DNA of 64,000 bases from Archangium violaceum (lineage in GTDB: Bacteria; Myxococcota; Myxococcia; Myxococcales; Myxococcaceae): the NCBI RefSeq assembly GCF_016859125.1, contig NZ_CP069338.1, positions 10,543,501-10,607,500 of the forward strand, read 5' to 3'. The notes under the pieces are model-generated. The model worked only from the letters and a program-made list of their open reading frames with translations, was not told where the DNA came from and did no database searches. The translations under genes were made by a program, and so were the position numbers. This document shows, piece after piece, positions 10,169 through 16,905 of the stretch. Numbering within the stretch: the first letter of the stretch is position 1; each line of letters starts with the position of its first letter.

Positions 10169-11011
10169 GTGAGTCCTCCGCGTCGCCCGAGGGTGGTGGT
10201 GGTGGGCACGGGCCGGCTGGGCGGTGCGCTGGCCCTCGCGCTCGCCGCGAAGCGCTGGCCCGTGCGCGTGCTGGCGCGCTCCGAGGAGAGCCGGCGCCGG
10301 GCACTCGAGCTGGGACTGAAGCCCGCCACCGAGGCGGATGTGGCCCAGGCCCGGGTGTGCTTGCTGTGCGTGCCGGACAAGGCCGTGTCGCCGGTGGCCG
10401 AGGAGCTGAAGCCCCGGCTGGCGCGCGGTGCGGCCCTGGTGCACTGCGCGGGCGCGCTCTCGCTGGAGGCCCTGGGCCCCCCGCGCGGACGGGTCCTGGG
10501 CTCCTTTCATCCACTGGTCGCGGTGTCGGATCCACGCGACTCGCTGGCCGGCAACTCCGTGGCGATCAGCACCCGCTCCCGCTGGTTGCGCGAGGTGCTG
10601 GAGCGGATGGCGAAGGACGTGGGCCTGCGCGCCCTCCAGGTGCCGGAGAAGAAGCGCGCCGCCTACCATGCCGGGGCCGTGCTGAGCGCGGGGGGCGTGG
10701 TGGCCGCCCTCTCCGCGGCGGTGGAGGCCTTCCGTGCCGCCGGTATCTCCGAGGAGGACGCGCTCGCCGCGCTGCTGCCCCTGACGCGCTCGGCGCTGCG
10801 CGGTGTGGAGGCTCGGGGGCTGGCGGCCGGCTACACCGGACCCATCGCCCGAGGGGATTCGGGAGTCGTGGCGGCCCACCTCGCGGCACTACCCCCCGAG
10901 GCGGAGGCCGTCTACCGGCCGCTCTCGAGGCGCGGCCTGGAGCTCGTGGGGAAGCAACGGCTCACACCCGAGGCTCGTGCCGCCCTGGCGAAGCTCCTCG
11001 CCTCTACATGA
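10169..11011 (+). CDS. Rossmann-fold / DUF2520 domain protein
   Basis: A 280-aa protein starting with a dinucleotide-binding motif (VVVVGTGRLGGALALALA), then an NADP-reductase-like first half including VCLLCVPDKAVSPVAEEL and GSFHPLVAVSDP. The helical second half (AAYHAGAVLSAGGVVAAL) is typical of DUF2520 proteins, which resemble ketopantoate or pyrroline-5-carboxylate reductases. The substrate is unknown. The GTG at 10169 lies 4 nt after the Clp gene stop, so the two are probably co-transcribed. The 3' end overlaps the convergent immunity-like gene by 8 nt, which marks the left edge of the accessory island. Confidence 0.85.
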   Translation: MSPPRRPRVVVVGTGRLGGALALALAAKRWPVRVLARSEESRRRALELGLKPATEADVAQARVCLLCVPDKAVSPVAEELKPRLARGAALVHCAGALSLEALGPPRGRVLGSFHPLVAVSDPRDSLAGNSVAISTRSRWLREVLERMAKDVGLRALQVPEKKRAAYHAGAVLSAGGVVAALSAAVEAFRAAGISEEDALAALLPLTRSALRGVEARGLAAGYTGPIARGDSGVVAAHLAALPPEAEAVYRPLSRRGLELVGKQRLTPEARAALAKLLAST

Positions 11012-11615
11012 AAACCCACGGCACCTTCTCCAGAGCTGCGCGCAACTCCTGGGCTGTCGTGTCCAGCTTCTCGGCGACAGTGGGCGCGTGCCACGTCTCC
11101 GCCACTGTGCCCTCGGGATTCTTGGCAAGCCCCTCGATGAGGATCCTGAACCGACCGGGCCACTCGTGACGGCCCAGTTCGACCGCATGACCGCGCGGGT
11201 CCATGAAGGTGAAGCATGGCCAGCGCGGCAGTCGAATCGTGCTCATGTCGCAGTTGAAGAAACGGCAGCCATTGAGCCGCGCCTCTGAGAAGTCGCAGTC
11301 CTCAATTCCACCGACCCTCCATCTCTCGTCCAGGTCCTCGCGGAACCCGAAGTCGTTTCCGCCGAAGCGGCCCTTGAACCGGCACCCCTTCAACTTCATT
11401 GGCGCCCAGGGCAGCGTCTTCAGCTCGCTCTTCGCCTGGATGGTGCAGTCGATCAAACTCCCCGACAGCAGGTGCAGCCACCGCGCCGCCACGCTGAAAA
11501 CCAGCGTGCAGCGCCGGAGCGTGACGTTCGGACCCATCCAGTAGATAGCGTCCTTGGGGAACTCCAACCGCTCCCCATCGATCTCTCGGTCCTTGTAGTG
11601 GATGTTGGGAGTCAC
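11004..11615 (-). CDS. Putative immunity protein, pentapeptide-like Cys-rich repeats
   Basis: A 203-aa cytoplasmic protein without signal peptide. Its middle contains spaced repeats of the kind CTLVFSV, CTIQAK, CRFKGR, CDFSEARLNGCRFFNCDMS, suggesting a right-handed beta-helix of pentapeptide type. It starts with GTG at 11615, directly after the end of the SitA-like toxin gene on the same strand (7 nt after the stop of the putative native frame, or a 4-nt overlap with the stop of the open frame). That position is where Sit loci carry the gene protecting kin from the toxin, so an immunity role is inferred from context. No catalytic motif is seen. Confidence 0.7.
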   Translation of the reverse strand: MTPNIHYKDREIDGERLEFPKDAIYWMGPNVTLRRCTLVFSVAARWLHLLSGSLIDCTIQAKSELKTLPWAPMKLKGCRFKGRFGGNDFGFREDLDERWRVGGIEDCDFSEARLNGCRFFNCDMSTIRLPRWPCFTFMDPRGHAVELGRHEWPGRFRILIEGLAKNPEGTVAETWHAPTVAEKLDTTAQELRAALEKVPWVFM

Positions 11616-13210
11616 GCGGCCCTCAGAAGAAGATCATGCGGAAGAAGGTGCTCGCCATCCGGCGCCCGTGCAGCGCGAAGTTGGACTCCGTACCAGACAG
11701 GATCTCGTAGTGGTAGCTCTGGCCGCTCGGGCCGGTGACGTCCACACCTCGATGGTTCCAGGACAGTCCGCATCTCGTCGATGGCGAGCCGCTCCTCCGG
11801 TGAGAGCGCTGCCTGCGACCACTTCGCCGCCACCGCCCTCACAGCCGCCTGCAGCTCGTCGCCCAGCCTGTCCTCCGCCGGTATGTCCCTGTAGCTCTTG
11901 CCCCTTGGGAGGTGCCACCGTTCTCCGTTGCTGAGGACCACCTGCTTGTTGCCACCGCGGTGCTGAATCGCGACGGTGCCCGAGTGCCCGCCAGCAGCGC
12001 CAGAACCTCCGCTCCGCGCCAGGGCGTTCACCGCCACGGGAGCCAGAGTCGACGTGAGGACCGCGAGCGCCCGGCGCTCCTCCTCCACCACCACCTCCAC
12101 CGCGGCGACCTCTTCCATGGCCACGGCTACCGAGCCCTCGAGGCCCTGAGCCGTCCACTGGGCCTGCACCCGGTTGAATCTCGGCAGAGAGCGCAGGTGA
12201 GTGGCCACATCGCCGAGCGTCCGCCCACTGAGAGTGGCCACCGCCAGAACGAGGGCCCGAGCCGCGTCCGTCCCGATACGCCGCCCAAACTCTTCGCCCG
12301 CCTCACGCAGCTCCGCGAACGTAGTCGCCTCGTGGGCCTGGTGCGCCATGCGGGCCCATCCGTCCAGCAGGCCCCACACCGCATCCACTCCCAGCCAGGC
12401 CACGAGGAGCACGGACAGGCTCGCGGCCAGTCCCTTGGTGGAAGGCTCGGGCACGAGCCAAAGCGCCAGGTAGAGACTCGCGGCCCACACCAGCGAGGAG
12501 AGAATCGCCCGCGGACTCAGCTCCCGTCCCAGGGCCGCCCGCGTCTCGTCCAGTACCGTGCCGAAGGCCAGGGCGAGCGCCAGGGTGCGCCGGTCATCCG
12601 TGCGCAGGTAGGGCCCATCCGTGAAGAGGCCCAGGCAGTCACCACCGCCGCGACTCTCGCACCACCGCAGGTACTTCTCCTTCAACGCCGCCTCGGCCTC
12701 GGGGACGAGAGGTCCTCTGTCGTTGAGTGGCACCAGCGTGAGCACCCTGTCGCGGTACACCTCCGCGAGCAACTCCTCCTCCGGCATGGCCTGGAGCAGC
12801 CGCTGGGCGGCCTCCTGCGGCGTCCCCGTCACCTGGAAGCGGTGACCGAGTTGCCGCACAGCGTGCTGGAACTCGGCCTGTGTGAGGGCCACCACCCGGG
12901 TGTTGCCATACCCCTCGATAAGGTCCGCGTCGACGACGACCACCGGCTCGAGCGTGGACTCCGTCGCCCGAGCTTCTTTCGCCGATGGCAACCCCCAACG
13001 GCTCCCCCCTGCGAGCTGGTTGCCCATGGGCGCGTGCGTGGCGCACGCCGCATGAAGGAAGAGAAGGATGAGCCCAAAGGCCCCTACGGGTGCCCATTGC
13101 GGCGCGCCTCGCGTGCACTCTCTCCGAGCTGTCAGGCGACAGGAAGATTGACCCCCTCGGCGACAGTAACTCTGACCCCCACCCTCCTGCGGTGAGGCCC
13201 CTGGCCTCAC
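11612..13210 (-). pseudogene. SitA-type polymorphic toxin lipoprotein, disrupted
   Basis: The open frame encodes a signal-like segment (GAFGLILLFLHAAC) with a lipobox Cys. A domain shared with the product at 13505-14959 follows: GDCLGLFTDGP versus GDCLTLFDDGP, VPEPSTKGLA versus APEPVTKGVA, TFAELREAGEEFGRRIG versus SFAELREVGDRLGRVIG. The Ser-rich, shuffled-looking tail after LSPEERLAIDEM is not protein-like. Another frame of the same strand gives SWNHRGVDVTGPSGQSYHY, continuing to STFFRMIFF and a TGA at 11623-11625. A frame change at about 11745-11790 therefore interrupts the toxin tip. The start is also doubtful: the GTG at 13210 lies in IS-end-like repeats and makes the signal peptide far too long. 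Family knowledge: SitA lipoproteins move between myxobacteria by TraA/TraB outer-membrane exchange. Confidence 0.72.
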
Positions 13211-13371
13211 GCAGTCAGCCCACTGCCCCGCGACGAGGACGCTGTCCAGTCCAGGTGCGCGTAGCGACTCGCGAAAGCGAGCCTGACCTGGACAGCACCG
13301 CAGGCTCGGGGCACGCGAGGTAGGGAGCTGCGCGCCGGACCAAGGGGGTCAACGTTAGTGGCGCGAGGGGG
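13135..13371. mobile_element. IS-end-like inverted repeats, possible mobile-element scar
   Basis: Two direct copies of a 22-bp motif, GGCGACA-N8-TGACCCCC, lie at 13135-13156 and 13159-13180. A related copy in opposite orientation (GGGGGTCAACGTTAGTGGCGC) lies at 13344-13364 and is followed by another run of five G. Multiple short repeats at facing ends are typical of IS21-like elements; no transposase frame lies between them, so this would be a deletion remnant or a small non-autonomous element. It sits between two divergent toxin genes and overlaps the 5' end of the disrupted one. The family assignment is tentative. Confidence 0.4.
13242..13295. repeat. Extended hairpin between the two toxin genes
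   Basis: CTGTCCAG at 13242-13249 pairs with CTGGACAG at 13288-13295. Inside this, CTCGC-GAAA-GCGAG (13268-13281) forms a perfect 5-bp stem with a GNRA-type loop. It lies in the middle of the putative mobile-element scar. It might be part of that element, a folded RNA or a protein-binding palindrome. No T-run follows on either strand, so it is not a classical terminator. Confidence 0.5.
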
Positions 13372-13504
13372 TTCGTTTCTGCTGTCGCTCTACAGGCTTA
13401 AGGCGCCTCACCAGACCCGGCGGCTTGACGTGGCTGTTAGCCGGTTCCTGTAATCGGCGGGTTCTGGCTTCCAGCTCGGGCGACTCGTCCGGAAAGGTGC
13501 GGCA

Positions 13505-14959
13505 ATGTCTAGACATTCTGCCAACTCGTGCCCGGTGGACGAGCGGCGCCCTCTGCGCGTGGGCGCGCTCGCTTTGGCTGCGCTGATGCTGCTTTCCGCT
13601 TGCGCAACGGCACCCTCGGGCGGAGGGTTGACGGCGTACCGCTACAGTCAACCCACTCCCGAGGACGCCCGCGAGGCGTGGACGCTGGAGACGGAAACCG
13701 ACGACGAAGGCACAGGCGAGCGCGAAGCCATCTTTTCCAACCTGCCCACGGACTTTCAGCCGGTGCGGGTCAGCGAATCCGAGCTTACGGCCGCTCTGAC
13801 AACGTTTTGGCTCCAAGTCCCGCTGCGGGTGTCCACCTCATGCTTCCCGCTGTACGTCGGCCGAAAGCTGGCGCTAGCGTCCGCGTCTTTGAGTGACGAA
13901 GCGTGGCAATCAGACCTTGCGCAGTCCTATGGGCGATTTTGCGAGCGGCGCCGTACTCCTGGTGACTGTTTGACTTTGTTTGATGACGGGCCCCGCCTGC
14001 AAGCTGACGATAAGCGCAGCATCGCCCTTGCCCTGGCGGTGGGGCCTGCCCTGGAAGGTGTGGACGCGGAGGTGCGGGCCATGCTCAACCCTACGCGGGT
14101 GCTGGCTACTCTCAGCTTCACCATTACAGCATACATGGCGCTTTTGCTTGCACCTGAGCCTGTCACGAAGGGCGTTGCGCTCGCATTCTCCGTGCTCATG
14201 TGGGGCTATCTTGGATGGGAGTTCTTCGATCTGCTGCGGGCCTATGCGCAGCTTTATGAAGATGCGCCGCAAGCCTCTAGCTTTGCGGAACTGCGGGAGG
14301 TGGGTGACAGGCTCGGAAGAGTCATCGGTCCCAATAGCGTGCGAATTCTCGTCATGGTGGCGACGGCGGCAATAGGTGAAACGGCGGCGCTCATGTCGAA
14401 AGGGCCGAAGCTTCCTGGCTTCGGGCAAGCCTCGCGCACCGTCGAGGCAAACACCGGGCTCCGCCTAATGGATGCGGCAACCGGCGCCGAGCGAATCATT
14501 GTTTCCGTGAACGAGGGTACGATCCGCGTTTTCTTGCCAGTCAACGCAGTGTCAATGAGTGCACGTAACGGGGGCGGCGAGCGCTCCGCGCTCAAAGCTA
14601 GTGAAGCCCCAAAGGGCGGCAGACTTCTCCCTAATGGTCATCGTGCCTTTAGTTCGTTCAGAGCCTTCAAACGTCAGATGGGCAAAGCTGGCGAGGGCCA
14701 GGAGTGGCATCATCTTGTCGAGAAGCACAAGTTCAACATCAAGCGCTTCGGCGCCGAGGCCATTCACAACACCGAGAACGTAATTCCATTGGAAAAGGAC
14801 CTGCACACGAGAGTTAGTGCGTTCTATTCTGCGAAGAATCCCTACGTTACCAACTCGAACAACTTGACGGTACGAGAGTGGATCAGAACGCAAAGCTACG
14901 AGGCGCAGCGTTCGTTTGGATTGTTTGTTGTCAAGAAGATCAGGAGTGGGGAATTGTGA
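13505..14959 (+). CDS. SitA-type polymorphic toxin lipoprotein with HNH-like C-terminal domain
   Basis: A 484-aa protein. An N-terminal lipoprotein signal (VGALALAALMLLSAC, lipidated Cys near residue 33) is followed by the delivery domain shared with the disrupted toxin at 11612-13210, including hydrophobic stretches around TITAYMALLLAPEP. The last 100 residues differ completely. They read GQEWHHLVEKHKFN (His402-His403), NTENVIPLEKDLHTRVSAFY, resembling HNH/endonuclease VII-type toxin tips, so DNA cleavage is inferred. The ATG at 13505 follows GGAAAGG. The stop overlaps the next gene (GTGA), coupling it to its likely immunity protein. Base use is clearly more AT-rich than flanking genes, especially over the toxin tip, consistent with transfer. 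NCBI-style names such as SitA5 or SitA6 may apply; I cannot decide which. Confidence 0.82.
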   Translation: MSRHSANSCPVDERRPLRVGALALAALMLLSACATAPSGGGLTAYRYSQPTPEDAREAWTLETETDDEGTGEREAIFSNLPTDFQPVRVSESELTAALTTFWLQVPLRVSTSCFPLYVGRKLALASASLSDEAWQSDLAQSYGRFCERRRTPGDCLTLFDDGPRLQADDKRSIALALAVGPALEGVDAEVRAMLNPTRVLATLSFTITAYMALLLAPEPVTKGVALAFSVLMWGYLGWEFFDLLRAYAQLYEDAPQASSFAELREVGDRLGRVIGPNSVRILVMVATAAIGETAALMSKGPKLPGFGQASRTVEANTGLRLMDAATGAERIIVSVNEGTIRVFLPVNAVSMSARNGGGERSALKASEAPKGGRLLPNGHRAFSSFRAFKRQMGKAGEGQEWHHLVEKHKFNIKRFGAEAIHNTENVIPLEKDLHTRVSAFYSAKNPYVTNSNNLTVREWIRTQSYEAQRSFGLFVVKKIRSGEL

Positions 14960-15309
14960 GGAAACTAGAGAAAATCGTGGAGGAATTTGCGGAGAACGTG
15001 GCCGCACAAACAGATGCGATAATGAGAGGGGATTCCAAGACCGGCAACAAACACGCTAATCGTTACATAGCTGCGCTTAAGAAATTGCGGTCGGAGGGCA
15101 ATGTCGGACGTGACGCACTCTCCGTCCTGCTAAAGCATCCGCGCTCGGATGTGCGCGTCGGTGCTGCTGCGTTCTTACTGCGTTACCGGACAGCAGAGGC
15201 AAAAGCAGTGCTAGAAGCAGCCGCTAGCGGGGGCGGAGTTGCGGCTATCAATGCGACCATGGTTCTGAAACATTGGGAGGACGGTACATGGAACCTGGAT
15301 CCTGAGTAG
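14956..15309 (+). CDS. DUF2019-type immunity protein
   Basis: A 117-aa soluble protein starting with the GTG at 14956, which overlaps the toxin stop in a GTGA arrangement. The sequence ALSVLLKHPRSDVRVGAAAFLLR and AEAKAVLEAAASG is HEAT-like and matches the character of DUF2019 proteins, which often act as immunity partners of nuclease toxins. It has no signal peptide, so it would act in the cytoplasm, where an HNH-type toxin would attack. An in-frame ATG at 14878 lies inside the toxin gene and is not favoured. The gene shares the low-GC character of the toxin tip. Confidence 0.75.
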   Translation: MRKLEKIVEEFAENVAAQTDAIMRGDSKTGNKHANRYIAALKKLRSEGNVGRDALSVLLKHPRSDVRVGAAAFLLRYRTAEAKAVLEAAASGGGVAAINATMVLKHWEDGTWNLDPE

Positions 15310-15317
15310 GGCGCCGC

Positions 15318-15536
15318 GCGAACCTCGGGCCGGTGAAGGACGCCGCGAGCGGCGCGACAGCAGACACGGCGCGAGCCTCGGGCCGGTGGAGGCCACCAGG
15401 GCCCGGCAGGCGAAGCTCGGGGCGGTGGGGGTCACCAGGGTACGACGGCAGCCACGGCAGGCACCTTGGTCCGGTGGAGGCCACCAGGACCCAGCAGGCG
15501 AAGCTTGGGCCCGGTCGATGCCACCAGGGCCCGGCA
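15318..15536. repeat. Degenerate tandem repeat of roughly 40 bp units
   Basis: About five units share the core CGGGCCGGTGGAGGCCACC followed by AGGGCCCGGCAGGCGAAGC. Unit starts are near 15318, 15369, 15409, 15460 and 15497, so unit length varies from 37 to 51 bp. Most units contain the small palindrome GGTGG-AGG-CCACC or a variant. Spacing and divergence argue against CRISPR. Function is unknown; it begins immediately after the immunity gene. Confidence 0.6.
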
Positions 15537-15921
15537 CTAGTAGGCCAAGGCATCGGCGCCAGAAGTCAGCCCGAGGGGCGGAGTGCTCGCCGCTTGTTGC
15601 CAGCGAGGGGTCCAAGGGGAGTAACGCAGTCCTCTCGGGGCCTGCTCAGGCTTCACTCGCGTTGCGGCCTGCGCACTCGCTCGACCTCCTTTCGGGGCCT
15701 TCTTCTTCGGGGCTTCGGCTCAGAGGGTCACCCCTCTTCACCGCCCGATGGCTTCCGAGGTGCATCGACAATTCCTCGGGTGGGACTTCCACCCACTGGT
15801 GACGTGCACCTTTCACGGCGCACCCAAAAAAGGACCAAAGTGAACGGACGCGCCTGGACTCTCCCGGACAGATGGGCGGCCCATCTTCAGAGGGAAAACA
15901 GGGGTGGGCCTCTGGCCCCGA

Positions 15922-15968
15922 GTGGAGGCAGCTCCACCCTTGGCGGCTTCGATTCCCGCCGCCTCCAC
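15922..15968 (+). other. tRNA/tmRNA 3'-end-like minihelix, possible attachment-site scar
   Basis: GTGGAGGC (15922-15929) pairs perfectly with GCCTCCAC (15961-15968). Inside, GGCGG (15942-15946) pairs with CCGCC (15956-15960) around TTCGATTCC. This is the shape and loop sequence of a T-arm stacked on an acceptor stem. The rest of a tRNA is missing and there is no CCA end. The 3' ends of tRNA and tmRNA genes are common integration sites, so this may be the duplicated end left by an integrated element. No second copy was found in the window. Confidence 0.35.
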
Positions 15969-16241
15969 TTCGAATCTTCCGGAAAGGACTCAGCCGCCAG
16001 CCGGGCCGGCGCGCTCATCCGCCTCGGTACGAAGCCTCTGACACGTGCGGCCGACACGTGCGGCCCACCCGGCCCCCTTGCTCAGTCGATACGCGTCCAG
16101 GCCGTGCCATCGAAGGCCATGATGTCCTTGCCTCCGAAGACCAGAGGACGCCATCCGCGGTACTGAGCTGGTAGCAAGTCCGCGGGCTGTCATCCCCAAA
16201 GGCGACGGGAACCAGCTTGTCGGCCAAGAGGGTATGGAGCC

Positions 16242-16840
16242 CTGTTCTCGTCGGCCAAGCGCGCGCAGATTCTCAGTGGCGCGTTGGAGGCCTTCCGTGA
16301 GCTGGGGTATGAGCGCGCCAGCGTCGATTTGATTGCCGCCCGCGCCGGAGTCTCCAAGGCGACGGTCTACAACCACTTCGCGGACAAGGAGGCCCTCTTC
16401 CTCGCGTGCTTCTCCGAGGACGCCCACGCGATGGAGGAACGCCTGACCGAGCTGTTGGACACGCCCACGGGCGACCTGGAGCGAGATCTCCAACAGATCG
16501 GGGAGGCCGCGCTGCGCCTGTTCTTCTCGCCTGCCGCCATCCAGCGGCATCGCATCTTCGCGGCACAGGTGGACCGCTTTCCGGAGCTCGGGGTCACGCT
16601 GTTCGAGCACGGCCCTCGGCCATGCATCAACGGATGGCCCGCTACCTGGAGCGAGCGAACGCGACGGGGACCTTGCGGATGGATGACCCCGAGCAGACCG
16701 GAATGGACTTCTTCTGCCTCTGCGCTGGCGACCACCAGCTCCAGGCGGAGCTCGGGGTCTTCAAGCAAGTCTCGGACGAGCAGCTCCGCGCCAGGGTCGC
16801 TCACGCGGTGCGCTTGTTCCTCCTCGCCTACCGCCCGTGA
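16242..16840 (+). pseudogene. TetR-family regulator, N-terminally truncated and frameshifted
   Basis: The first frame encodes a typical TetR helix-turn-helix: AFRELGYERASVDLIAARAG, VSKATVYNHFADKEALF. It runs to LGVTLFEHGP. Around 16611-16613 the family-like sequence continues in a different frame as SAMHQRMARYLERANATG through RVAHAVRLFLLAYRP and the TGA at 16838-16840; one missing base would explain this. No ATG or GTG precedes the HTH in frame, so the native start also seems lost, probably at the recombination junction. A 10-bp direct repeat GTCGGCCAAG occurs at 16219-16228 and 16250-16259 at that junction. The target genes are unknown. Confidence 0.75.
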
Positions 16841-16862
16841 GACACGGGGGCGAGGGCCGGAT

Positions 16863-16897
16863 ACCCTCACCCCCACCCTCTCCCAGAGGGAGAGGGA
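16863..16897 (-). repeat. Convergent-gene palindrome, copy A
   Basis: CCCTCTCCC (16876-16884), AGA, GGGAGAGGG (16888-16896), preceded by ACCCTCACCCCCA. It lies between the TetR remnant (plus) and the hypothetical gene at 16906 (minus). The asymmetric tail (GGTGAGGGT when read on the minus strand) gives it an orientation opposite to copies B and D. It may serve as a two-way transcription terminator. Confidence 0.75.
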
Positions 16898-16905
16898 GTT
16901 TGGTC

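Larger units (their letters stand above)
15310..16241. other. Long non-coding stretch at the right side of the toxin island
   Basis: No convincing gene is visible over 930 bp. Open frames exist on both strands but are rich in Pro, Arg, Ser and Gly without motifs. The stretch contains a degenerate tandem repeat (15318-15536), a tRNA-3'-end-like structure (15922-15968) and, on the minus strand at about 16082-16165, a short frame reading VFGGKDIMAFDGTAWTRID before a TGA. The last looks like the end of a Kelch-like or propeller protein. It reads as recombination debris between the toxin cassette and the older chromosome. Confidence 0.6.

Noticed and set aside
15318-15536. CRISPR array
   Set aside because: Repeat units vary in length and sequence, there are no unique spacers of constant size, and no cas genes are near.
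15211-15615. Minus-strand frame with repeated LVASTGPR-like peptides
   Set aside because: The peptide repeats only mirror the DNA tandem repeat, the frame runs through the DUF2019-type gene, and no start site or domain is apparent.
15540-15970. Complete tmRNA gene ending at the T-arm-like structure
   Set aside because: No matching 5' half, tag-peptide frame or CCA end could be found; only the 3' minihelix is recognisable.
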